A DNA stretch of 64,000 nucleotides. Origin: JAYSYM01 sp964543475 (GTDB lineage Bacteria > Bdellovibrionota > Bdellovibrionia > Bdellovibrionales > JAMPXM01). The position numbers and the translations under genes were made by a program. Every line of letters begins with the position of its first letter. Positions within the stretch are counted from its first letter, which is position 1. The stretch is taken from assembly GCA_964543475.1 (NCBI GenBank), contig CAZIYJ010000014.1, forward strand, positions 1-64,000, written 5' to 3'. The notes under the pieces are model-generated. The model made no database searches, was not told the origin of the DNA, and saw only the letters and a program-made list of their open reading frames with translations. Shown here piece after piece: positions 8,671-16,040 of this stretch.

Positions 8671-9303
8671 ATGAACGGACGAGTTGAAATTTTAAAACAT
8701 CCACTACTTCGCCACAAACTTGGCTACCTTCGCGACAAGAACACAACTTGTGCTGAGTTTCGTAATATCACTAAAGAAATTAGTTATATGCTGGCTCACG
8801 AAGCGATGCGCGACTGGACAGAGTTTACTGAAGTCGAGATTGAAACTCCGATCGCAAAAACCAAAGTTGAGCGTATCGCTAATCCGCCTGTTGTGGTTTC
8901 GATCATGCGGGCAGGTAACGGAATGCTTGATGCCGTCTTGTCGGTGATTCCCTTTGCATCAGTTGGCTTTATCGGAATTTACCGCGATAAGTTCATCAAC
9001 AACACTGTTGAATATTATTTCAAAATGCCCGCTGACATAAAAGGTAAGATGGCGATCTTGTGTGATCCTCTTATTTCGACGGCCGACACAATCATTGCAG
9101 CGATTGACCGCCTGAAAAGTTATGAAGTGAGCAACATCCGAATTATTTCTGTTTTAATCAGCCAGTATGCAATCGGACGAATTCATCATTTTCACCCAGA
9201 TGTGGAGATCTTTGCTCTCAATGTGGAAGCAGACGTTAATGAACAGGGCTATTTGGTACCTGGCCTAGGAGATGCGGGTGACCGTCTCTACCAAACTAAG
9301 TAA
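8671..9303 (+). CDS. upp: Uracil phosphoribosyltransferase, divergent PRPP loop
   Basis: The 210-residue protein aligns end to end with UPRT. It has VSIMRAGNGM (76-85) for the PILRAG flexible region and the C-terminal uracil-binding hood GYLVPGLGDAGDRL (about 194-207). It should make UMP from uracil and PRPP, the entry step of the URC pathway. The PRPP-binding loop reads DPLISTADT (132-140), whereas typical bacterial UPRTs have DPMLATGGS/T, so the double glycine is replaced by Ala-Asp. AAGGA precedes the ATG by about 6 nt, after a short A/G-rich repeat (8629-8665). It overlaps the uridine kinase gene. Confidence 0.9.
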   Translation: MNGRVEILKHPLLRHKLGYLRDKNTTCAEFRNITKEISYMLAHEAMRDWTEFTEVEIETPIAKTKVERIANPPVVVSIMRAGNGMLDAVLSVIPFASVGFIGIYRDKFINNTVEYYFKMPADIKGKMAILCDPLISTADTIIAAIDRLKSYEVSNIRIISVLISQYAIGRIHHFHPDVEIFALNVEADVNEQGYLVPGLGDAGDRLYQTK

Positions 9304-9934
9304 ACCACCAACTGGTTCTTTAATTATTGGTGTCGCTGGCGGCAGCGGCTCCGGTAAAACTTACTTCGCAAAGGCCTTGATCGAAGAACTTGGATCAGAC
9401 ATTTGTGAAGTTGTTTACCAAGACAATTTCTACATCGATCAAAGTCACCGTTTTGATCATGATGGTGGCTCAGTTAACTTCGATCACCCAGATAGCATTG
9501 ATTTCGAATGTCTTGCACAATGTTTAGCTACGCTTAAGGCAGGTAAGACGACTCAAATTCCGACTTATGATTTTGCTACACATAAACGCCGACCTGAAAC
9601 TGTTGAGATAAAAGCGAAGCCAATTATCGTCGTCGACGGAATTTTGATTTTTCATTCTGTTCCCGTACGACAAGTTTGCGATGAGTTGATTTTTTTCAGC
9701 ACTCCTGAGGAGCTTCGCTATCAACGCCGCCTTGAGCGCGACGTAAAAGAGCGCGGCCGCACCCCAGAGGGCGTACGCACCCAGTTCGAGAAGCAAGTAA
9801 AGCCCATGCACGATCTCTTTGTAGAGCCTTCAAAATCCCACGCTCACACGGTCGTTGATGACATCAATGGTTTCGCTGCGGCCCTCAATCGCTATACAAC
9901 CGAACTCCGCAAGCTAACTAGACCTACGACTTGA
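9278..9934 (+). CDS. udk: Uridine/cytidine kinase
   Basis: The roughly 218-residue P-loop kinase has the Walker A motif GVAGGSGSGKT near its N-terminus, the YQDNFY-type substrate segment and NFDHPDSIDF, all typical of Udk. It phosphorylates uridine and cytidine to UMP and CMP. Of two in-frame starts, GTG at 9278 is preferred over ATG at 9272, because AGGAG (9267-9271) lies 6 nt before the GTG but directly touches the ATG. Either way it overlaps the upp end by at least 26 nt, implying coupling. Together the two genes deliver uracil and uridine as UMP to the URC enzymes. Confidence 0.92.
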   Translation: MTVSTKLSKPPTGSLIIGVAGGSGSGKTYFAKALIEELGSDICEVVYQDNFYIDQSHRFDHDGGSVNFDHPDSIDFECLAQCLATLKAGKTTQIPTYDFATHKRRPETVEIKAKPIIVVDGILIFHSVPVRQVCDELIFFSTPEELRYQRRLERDVKERGRTPEGVRTQFEKQVKPMHDLFVEPSKSHAHTVVDDINGFAAALNRYTTELRKLTRPTT

Positions 9935-9991
9935 ATCTAGTTGTTCTCTCGCGAGTGGTCTCGGGCATATAAAATGAGATATTCTAGATTC

Positions 9992-11350
9992 ATGAAAAAG
10001 AGTCTTATCGTTTTATCTCTCCTCACCGTTTCTGTTTTCTATTCAAATTCATTCGCGGCAGATGAAGTGTCTTCCGGCGAACTCTGCCTCTACGCCGGCC
10101 ACTATTTAAAAAAGCAAAATGGTCGCTGTGAGACTCCACCACAAGGCTCTTGCTCAAAAGGGCAAGTCGAGTGCAACTCGGTGTTGTTCAACCCAGTTTG
10201 TATTGCTGCGAGATCTAATCCTGTTGGTACGAGCTCGGAGTGTCGCGACCTTTCAAACGCAAAAGGGTTTGCGTTCGTTAAAAATTTCACGCCCGAGCAA
10301 AAGGCTGCGTTCAATGCACTCAACACAAGTGTGAGAGCTTACTTCGAGCAAGAGCGCGATCGCCCCGGGCAAAAGGGTATAATTTCTCGTCGTAAAGCCA
10401 GCCAACAAAACGTTGAAGCCGATGAGATCGCTACTCGATATTTAAATTTAAAGTCGCTTTCAAGCTCGAACGATGTTCTTGCAAGAATGGACAGAAATAG
10501 CGGAAAGACGAGTTCGCAAGTTGAGGCCGCTCCCATAGTTGCCAAACCGCAGCCGGCTGCAGTCGGCACTCCAATTAATTTGCTTCCACCTGGCTTCTCA
10601 AACACTAAATGCGAAGGCCCGAGTGAAAATGAACTGCGACAGTGCGATAGCCAAATCCGGCCGGCAATTGCAGCTGAGCTTTCAGGTTCTTGTCAGCTTT
10701 TGCTCATCGAAGCCGATTCGTATAGATCGAAGAAAGGAAGTCTTCGAACTTATCAATGGGACGCAGATCTAAAGCGATACACTTCCGTGAGCGCTGACAG
10801 CTCACCAATTAACTTCGGCAAAGGCGGACTTGCTTACGGAAATCGTTATTTCTCTATGGCTCCGCGGACCGAACAAAGAATCGAGCGCGATCGCGGACAA
10901 ACTCCGATTGGAGTTTACGGCGGCCTGATGCCAGTAAGTGATCGTGTTAAAAACTTCCGCTGCGTGACTGATCCAGGAAGCGATTATTACAATTTAATTA
11001 CTACTCAAGATAACAATATTGGCAAAAGTACCTTCGACAGCCTTCAGTATCCGTATGCGCTGATGCTCAGATACCCTTCGACTTATCTGTCACCGAAAGC
11101 CGAAAAAAATGGTGCGTGTCTGATGATTCATTCTACTAGCGATAAATCGTGTGCGTCGCGCGGATGTATGTCGATGGCATCTGCAGATTTAGAGAAACTA
11201 AAAGAATGGGTCAATTGGACAAGTAAGCCAGCGATTGCAATCTTGCCCAAAAATGAAATCAAAAATCTGGGCTCTTGCTTACCTGGCTTAGTGAATGTCT
11301 CGAATCGTGAATCCGTTAAAGACGCAAATAAATCAAAAGCCCGTCAGTAA
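9992..11350 (+). CDS. Secreted L,D-transpeptidase-like (YkuD) protein
   Basis: From the ATG at 9992 the 452-residue protein starts with a clean signal peptide (MKKS, hydrophobic core, SFAA-D); in-frame starts at 9941 and 9974 would only add a non-signal tail. Residues about 30-200 are Cys-containing and linker-like. The last 250 residues contain a YkuD-like core: TPIGVYGG, then an IHST segment with H380 and SRGCMSM with C392. Active L,D-transpeptidases normally read SHGCIRM, so the His is Arg390 and the Arg is Ser394 here. If active it would make 3-3 peptidoglycan crosslinks or attach proteins in the periplasm. The altered motif makes catalysis uncertain. Confidence 0.65.
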   Translation: MKKSLIVLSLLTVSVFYSNSFAADEVSSGELCLYAGHYLKKQNGRCETPPQGSCSKGQVECNSVLFNPVCIAARSNPVGTSSECRDLSNAKGFAFVKNFTPEQKAAFNALNTSVRAYFEQERDRPGQKGIISRRKASQQNVEADEIATRYLNLKSLSSSNDVLARMDRNSGKTSSQVEAAPIVAKPQPAAVGTPINLLPPGFSNTKCEGPSENELRQCDSQIRPAIAAELSGSCQLLLIEADSYRSKKGSLRTYQWDADLKRYTSVSADSSPINFGKGGLAYGNRYFSMAPRTEQRIERDRGQTPIGVYGGLMPVSDRVKNFRCVTDPGSDYYNLITTQDNNIGKSTFDSLQYPYALMLRYPSTYLSPKAEKNGACLMIHSTSDKSCASRGCMSMASADLEKLKEWVNWTSKPAIAILPKNEIKNLGSCLPGLVNVSNRESVKDANKSKARQ

Positions 11351-11369
11351 CTTCATTTGAAATAAAAAA

Positions 11370-11390
11370 AGCGAACAGGATCTGTTCGCT
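11370..11390. terminator. Bidirectional hairpin terminator
   Basis: A perfect 9-bp stem (AGCGAACAG / CTGTTCGCT) has a GAT loop. On the minus strand it is followed by TTTTTTTATT, a strong Rho-independent terminator for the tRNA-Val transcript. On the plus strand it lies 20 bp after the L,D-transpeptidase-like stop and has only a short T run. Confidence 0.85.
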
Positions 11391-11400
11391 TTGTCATAAA

Positions 11401-11429
11401 CCATTTTAATTTTCTTTAAATTAAAATGG
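11401..11429. repeat. Inverted repeat reaching the tRNA 3' end
   Basis: A perfect 10-bp inverted repeat (CCATTTTAAT / ATTAAAATGG) with a 9-nt loop. Its right arm includes three of the four bases (11427-11429) that encode the tRNA ACCA tail. In the tRNA precursor this AT-rich hairpin would sit directly downstream of the mature 3' end. Confidence 0.7.
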
Positions 11430-11502
11430 TAGAGGCTACAGGACTCGAACCTGTGACCCATACCTTGTAAGGGTATTGCTCTACCAACTGAGCTAAGCCT
11501 CT
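11427..11502 (-). tRNA. tRNA-Val (anticodon UAC)
   Basis: The reverse complement folds into a full 76-nt cloverleaf. It has a 7-bp acceptor stem (AGAGGCT / AGCCTCT), D arm GCTC...GAGC, and anticodon stem ATACC/GGTAT with loop CTTACAA, so the anticodon is TAC, reading GUA. The T arm is ACAGG-TTCGAGT-CCTGT. The discriminator A and the 3' CCA are genome-encoded. No other tRNA is adjacent. Confidence 0.96.
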
Positions 11503-11514
11503 CCGAGAAAGATG

Positions 11515-11543
11515 GTTTTAGAAAACTTCCCCTGGGTTGTCAA
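11515..11543 (-). promoter_or_regulatory. Sigma70-type promoter of tRNA-Val
   Basis: On the minus strand TTGACA (11543-11538), a 17-nt spacer and TAAAAC (11520-11515) place transcription start about 6-8 nt before the mature tRNA 5' end at 11502. The consensus -35 and exact spacing make this one of the clearest promoters in the window. Confidence 0.75.
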
Positions 11544-11551
11544 ATATAGAA

Positions 11552-11570
11552 CGCGGGCTTTTGGCCCGCG
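11552..11570 (-). terminator. GC-rich hairpin terminator after the secreted-protein gene
   Basis: A 7-bp stem (CGCGGGC / GCCCGCG) with a TTTTG loop begins 6 bp beyond the stop codon of the upstream minus-strand gene. It is followed by TTCTATATTTG, a modest T-rich tail. It separates that operon from the tRNA promoter. Confidence 0.65.
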
Positions 11571-11575
11571 ATCGA

Positions 11576-12097
11576 CTAGTTCTTCTTTTCTTCCCAGTCA
11601 TCATCTCGAGATTGGAATGGAGCCTCAGAGACGCGATTCAACTTGTAGTTGTACTCTTTAGTAGCAATCGGCGTTGGAGCTGCTGGATCACCCAATGTCT
11701 TAATTGTTAAGACAGTGAATTTCTTGCGGCTGTAACGCTTCTCACGGATGTGACGAACATAGAGCATATACGGATCTGCATCTTCTCCGGCCATCATCAC
11801 GCTAACAGTGTTCTTATCCCCAGGAACGGCCACGCCTGCACCTTGAGCGATCACTTCGCCAGTCTTTTCTTTAACCTGAAGGACTTCGAGTACCTTGTTT
11901 CCGTCGGCAGTAGTTTTTACTTCGAAGCTATAGATTAAACCTAGGCCTGGATCATTAATGTCCCAAACGCCACTGATGTTTTCCCACGGGAAAGGCATCA
12001 TTATACCTTTAAGTGGTGACGGACGATCTGGATCAGCATTTACAATTCCGCTGAACGCTAAAGTCATAGCGAACAAGCCCAACAATAAACGTTTCAC
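11576..12097 (-). CDS. Small secreted protein of unknown function
   Basis: The 173-residue protein has a classic signal peptide (MKRLLLG core ending SGIVNA-D near residue 21). The mature part is beta-rich, with WENISGVWDI (about 38-47), a pattern seen where lipocalin-like or DUF2147-type barrels begin, and an acidic-basic tail. I cannot assign a family. It lies 16 bp downstream of the TPR/winged-helix regulator on the same strand and ends at a hairpin terminator, so the two probably form an operon. Confidence 0.75.
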   Translation of the reverse strand: MKRLLLGLFAMTLAFSGIVNADPDRPSPLKGIMMPFPWENISGVWDINDPGLGLIYSFEVKTTADGNKVLEVLQVKEKTGEVIAQGAGVAVPGDKNTVSVMMAGEDADPYMLYVRHIREKRYSRKKFTVLTIKTLGDPAAPTPIATKEYNYKLNRVSEAPFQSRDDDWEEKKN

Positions 12098-12113
12098 AAA
12101 AACTCCCCTCGAG

Positions 12114-13220
12114 TTAGCGCTCTAGTAGCACTTTTGCATTCTTGTTTAAGTAGTAACCGTTCTTCGCTCTAAAGATGTACTTCGGCTTTTCATAGTCCGG
12201 TTCGATCAATTTTCGAAGACGCTTAATCGTCACGTAAATCTTATTGTCGTGAGTCGATGGATCGTAGTCTTGTTTCCAAACAGTCTTCACGAGTGATTCC
12301 TTTGTATAGACTTTGCCTGGCTCGTTCATAAACGTGCGAAGCATATCAAGAAGGATGAATTGATTTTTGAAATCAACTTGTCCTTTTTTACGTTCAACAA
12401 CGGCGTTTGAAGTTGAGTTGAGAACCAAGTCATACTCGTCTGGAGCATTAACGCCCAACTCAGCTAACAATTTATCAACGTAACGTACTAAGTATTTTAA
12501 GTTTTCTGGATCAGCCGATCGCTTCGCAAGTTTAAGATACATGCGAGCCATATCAAGCTCACCCATCATGCGATAAGTTTTTGCCATCGAGTAGAGAAGC
12601 GTGATGTAGAGATACAAATTCTTTTCGACTCGTAGAAGATCGTAGCAACCCCAATAGATCTCAAGGGCCTGATCGTGCTTTTTCAGTTCATTAAGAATTG
12701 ATGCATTGATCATTTGCGATACAAGTTGAATTTCAGGCATCGGCATAACTTGGAAGAAGACTTGCAAGTTGTAGATCTCTTTTAAAGCTTCCGTGTAGCG
12801 ACCAAGATCAGCATAGGTACGAGAGATATCGCAAATAGCTTGGCAGATATCTTCTTTTGAATCGGCCGCTAAGCCAATTGCCAATGCTTTTTGGAAGTAC
12901 TCGAGTGCTATGTCGTATTGAAATTTGTAAGACGCACAAACGCCGAGAGTTCTAAACGTGCGTGAGTTTAACTCAAGCTCTTGATTCAGAACTAAATCCT
13001 GAAGCTTCTCTTTTAAGTCATTAATTTTATCTTGTTCTTCACGCTCAGCGTACATGCGAAGAAGACGAGTCTGACAATCTAAGTAGGCTGTAAAATTTCC
13101 GTCAGCGTAAAACACAGGAGCTAGATCGAGAAACTTCGGGATCGCAATACCGAAATCGCCGCGCTGATAATACAGCTTGGCTACTTCGAGTTTCGATTCT
13201 AATGAAGTTTGCGCGCCCAC
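12114..13220 (-). CDS. TPR-containing transcriptional regulator with C-terminal winged helix
   Basis: The 368-residue protein has a long helical TPR array (about 10-260). It includes clear repeats such as ALEYFQKALAIG and is followed by an OmpR/PhoB-type winged-helix domain (about 285-362) with YTKESLVKTVW and NKIYVTIKRLRKLIE motifs. There is no receiver domain, so the signal is probably sensed through the TPR part by protein or peptide binding. The start is GTG, with AGG 5 nt upstream. Its likely operon partner is the small secreted protein downstream. Compare SARP/BTAD regulators, which have the reverse domain order. Confidence 0.8.
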   Translation of the reverse strand: MGAQTSLESKLEVAKLYYQRGDFGIAIPKFLDLAPVFYADGNFTAYLDCQTRLLRMYAEREEQDKINDLKEKLQDLVLNQELELNSRTFRTLGVCASYKFQYDIALEYFQKALAIGLAADSKEDICQAICDISRTYADLGRYTEALKEIYNLQVFFQVMPMPEIQLVSQMINASILNELKKHDQALEIYWGCYDLLRVEKNLYLYITLLYSMAKTYRMMGELDMARMYLKLAKRSADPENLKYLVRYVDKLLAELGVNAPDEYDLVLNSTSNAVVERKKGQVDFKNQFILLDMLRTFMNEPGKVYTKESLVKTVWKQDYDPSTHDNKIYVTIKRLRKLIEPDYEKPKYIFRAKNGYYLNKNAKVLLER

Positions 13221-13391
13221 TGAAACCTGTTGTTCTTTGAGTTCTTAAAAAGTCTGTCGGTAAGTGACACGAGTTCTGTCAAAGCTAGCGTTTTGAGTCA
13301 ATCAGTTTGCGATAAAATTTAGGCACCGGGAAATCAATACAGAGGCCAAATTTAGCCTAACCCCTCGATTCATATGGATAATCGGACTTAG

Positions 13392-14189
13392 TCAGGACTT
13401 CAGGGTGAGCGAGAAGAACTGTGTTGCTAAACAGTAGAGCTCAGTTCGGTCAGTCGATTTTGAGGTCAAAAGCTCACTCATCTCTAAGTCAAAATTTCGG
13501 ATTTTTTCTTTTGCTAAGGCAACCACCGATTTATCAACAGCAAGCATCGTCGTACGAAATTCTCGACTATGAACATCCTGCAGTTGCAGGGCTTTCTGCG
13601 CGATATTTAAAACTTGATGGTGATGAGATTTAATCGCGGCACTTGGAACATCGCTTGTAGTACGTAGATTCCCTTTAAACGCCTGCCAGCTGCCGTCTTT
13701 AAGAATCATGAGGTTTAAAGATTCGAGTCTCTTCATTGAGTCTGCGGCAAGCCTCACTTCAATTCCAAGCTTGGCCGCAATCCATTTCGGATCGTAGTTA
13801 AAGTTCTCTAAACGGCTTAACTCGAGTATTGCGAAATGCTGCCACTGAGAGACAAGGGCAAACACATCGGCTTGAATAATGGTTAGTTTATTGCGTTGAA
13901 GTTTTGCTAGGCACTCGGCTGCCTTCTCTCTTTCAGCTGCCGAGCGAGCGTGAAGATGAGCAACTGAATTTATGAAAAATTCTTTTTCTTCTGGCGAGAG
14001 CTTAAGTTTTTTGGAGATCTGATCAGCCTTTGCATCTGAAAGGCCTCGCCGTTTGCTAAAGATATCATTGAGGTGAGAAGGTGTTACGCCAATGAATTTT
14101 GCAAACGCATTCATTGATAACTCGCGGCCGCGACTCTTTCGCGCTTCGAATTCAGACTTCAGAATACTTCTGTAATCTTGGTGCTTCAC
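13392..14189 (-). CDS. TIGR02147/DUF4423-type HTH regulator
   Basis: The 265-residue protein has an N-terminal helix-turn-helix (about 22-60, with SMNAFAKFIGVTPSHLNDIF). A helical domain of the TIGR02147/DUF4423 type follows, with the segment HFAILEL near 120 and a C-terminal FFSLTLKS-like end. This family is expanded in Bdellovibrio and Fibrobacter and is of unknown ligand. The GTG start overlaps the stop of the upstream HExxH protein gene in a GTGA arrangement, so the two are translationally coupled. No AT-rich or otherwise foreign composition is apparent. Confidence 0.8.
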   Translation of the reverse strand: MKHQDYRSILKSEFEARKSRGRELSMNAFAKFIGVTPSHLNDIFSKRRGLSDAKADQISKKLKLSPEEKEFFINSVAHLHARSAAEREKAAECLAKLQRNKLTIIQADVFALVSQWQHFAILELSRLENFNYDPKWIAAKLGIEVRLAADSMKRLESLNLMILKDGSWQAFKGNLRTTSDVPSAAIKSHHHQVLNIAQKALQLQDVHSREFRTTMLAVDKSVVALAKEKIRNFDLEMSELLTSKSTDRTELYCLATQFFSLTLKS

Positions 14190-15169
14190 TCTTGACCATC
14201 CGTCGGGCGCGCTGCTGAAAATGATCCGCTCTTAAGGGTGATTTGGCCAGAACTGAGCGAGAAATTAAACTTGAGCAAGCCGTTTTCGTAGCCAGAAAAA
14301 ATATCGTAACGATTCATAAATTCATCGACGCACAAAACTGAAGAGCTGCCGACTTTTTGCTCGATCGTGATCTCGCTTGCAGTAGAAGTTACCTCGGGTG
14401 CGCTGATCTTTCTAAACGATGCATACTTTGGCTTACCTTTAAAGCTGATCCGGCCATCTTGGTATTGAACTGGGCACTGCAAGTTCAATGCGATCTGCTC
14501 AGATACTTCAGCAACGCCACTTCGACTATCAACAAATATTTGGCCCCAAATTTGGCGAATGCCAGGGTCCCATTCACGATCGATAAAATAAATTGAAAGC
14601 TCGTCATCTTTTTTAAGTCCGGGAACGTCGTCTGAAGTGATCGAAATCTTTCGAGTGCGATCTTGCAAATAAGTCACTGCGTGCATTGCAATTGTATCTA
14701 GCTCTGAATGTTCAAGTTGCGGGAGCCCAATCGCAGCTAGCATTTGATTTTGGTGATGACCAAGCTCATGAATGAGAATACCTAGGGTTTCGAAAAAACC
14801 TACTGCTGAGTAATCGCCGTTTTGTTCTTTAGATAAAAGATCTTCATTGAATATGATCGGACTTCCCCAATCATTTCCTGTTTTAGCGATCCGAACTGCA
14901 CCGTCGATAAAAAATTCTGCGTCGCCAGACGAGTAGCTTATTTGGGTTTGAAATTTATTTGCTTCGTGTCTCATGTAATTGAGAATCGCGGTTTGTGATT
15001 TACCCTCAACTCCGCAATGCTCTTCATTCATAAAACATTCGCCACCAAATGTTCCAGCCCACTCTGCCAAGGTCGCAATCCTTAACTTTGACAATTCGAT
15101 TGCTTCCGTTTTAGTAAGACAGGTGCCTGTTTCGCAGAAAAGCATCAGGGCAATGAAAATGTGCTTCAT
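14186..15169 (-). CDS. Secreted HExxH protein, putative zinc metallopeptidase
   Basis: Starting at the ATG at 15169 gives a signal peptide (MKHIFIALMLFCETG) and about 327 residues. An in-frame ATG at 15187 would add MLNPRF. A longer extension to 15328 is possible but runs through a non-signal region and under the opposing gene. Near residue 134 there is HELGHH, the HExxH zinc-ligand motif, preceded by an LGIL helix as in zincins. A downstream third ligand is not obvious. It is coupled to the TIGR02147-type regulator. Peptidase activity is inferred from the motif only. Confidence 0.65.
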   Translation of the reverse strand: MKHIFIALMLFCETGTCLTKTEAIELSKLRIATLAEWAGTFGGECFMNEEHCGVEGKSQTAILNYMRHEANKFQTQISYSSGDAEFFIDGAVRIAKTGNDWGSPIIFNEDLLSKEQNGDYSAVGFFETLGILIHELGHHQNQMLAAIGLPQLEHSELDTIAMHAVTYLQDRTRKISITSDDVPGLKKDDELSIYFIDREWDPGIRQIWGQIFVDSRSGVAEVSEQIALNLQCPVQYQDGRISFKGKPKYASFRKISAPEVTSTASEITIEQKVGSSSVLCVDEFMNRYDIFSGYENGLLKFNFSLSSGQITLKSGSFSAARPTDGQE

Positions 15170-15185
15170 GAATCGAGGGTTTAGC

Positions 15186-16040
15186 ATGGGTAGATTTTGT
15201 GACCAAGGCCAAATAGTACTTCGAGCCTCTGTGGTAATCCTTATAGCGTTATTCTCTACCCAAGCTGCCTCTGAAGGGGGAGAAAGTTCAGGGGTAGGTA
15301 ATGGTGGCGGCCCTGCAGAACAAGCCATTGTGTCAGCTGCAATTCATTCTCGTTCGCTTTATCAAGCCTGCCTCCTTCATCCAAAGTGCGGAGCGAACCA
15401 AGAACTGGCTACAGGACTTAAGAAGCTAGCGAGCTGCTCTCTACCGACTGTCGACCAATTGCGTTTTGATCTTCTGGATAAGCCTTATGTTTCGCGGAAG
15501 GACGCTTTAGTTATTAATCGAACACTTCTCTACCCTGGCTCTCGACCGGTTAGCTTTTCAACAACCGTTGGGCTCTTAACTCGTATCTATTTTGAACTTT
15601 GCGGAGTTGCTGGTTTTCAAGAGAGCGAGAAATTAACCGGATCGTTAGTTGAACTTGCAAATATTGAAGGTGAGCAGATCACTGTCGGTAAAAACGACCT
15701 GTCGCTTCCAAAGCAGCAACTTATTCGTGCGCGCACACTGTACTCAGATTTGTTGATTGAAACATCTAATCAAATGCTAAGACTTCACTGCAACTCAGAT
15801 GATCTTGAGTCCTGCAGTTTTTTAGAAGATGCCAAGACAGGCACCAAGAGTCGATTCCGAAATTTAAGCGTCGCAAGTGAAGCAAAAGATTCGGCAGGTC
15901 GAATCTCGTTTTCAATCGAAGGACTATTTCGAAACGGCAGCGGATCAGACGAGAAGTTTTTGCTCGATGCAATTGTCAAAGGTGGCCTCGCGGTCGAAGT
16001 AAGAGTTCAAGGCCGCACCCTCGAGCTACCTAAGAAGTAA
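15186..16040 (+). CDS. Secreted protein of unknown function
   Basis: The start at 15186 is set by GAGGGT (15175-15180) 5 nt upstream and by the following signal sequence (hydrophobic VVILIALF, cleavage near QAAS). The 284-residue mature part begins with a Gly/Ser-rich patch and contains several cysteines (CLLHPKC, SC, LC). I recognise no domain. Its ATG shares the palindrome CATG with a possible start of the divergent HExxH gene. The stop codon directly abuts the stop of the next, convergent gene. Confidence 0.7.
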   Translation: MGRFCDQGQIVLRASVVILIALFSTQAASEGGESSGVGNGGGPAEQAIVSAAIHSRSLYQACLLHPKCGANQELATGLKKLASCSLPTVDQLRFDLLDKPYVSRKDALVINRTLLYPGSRPVSFSTTVGLLTRIYFELCGVAGFQESEKLTGSLVELANIEGEQITVGKNDLSLPKQQLIRARTLYSDLLIETSNQMLRLHCNSDDLESCSFLEDAKTGTKSRFRNLSVASEAKDSAGRISFSIEGLFRNGSGSDEKFLLDAIVKGGLAVEVRVQGRTLELPKK

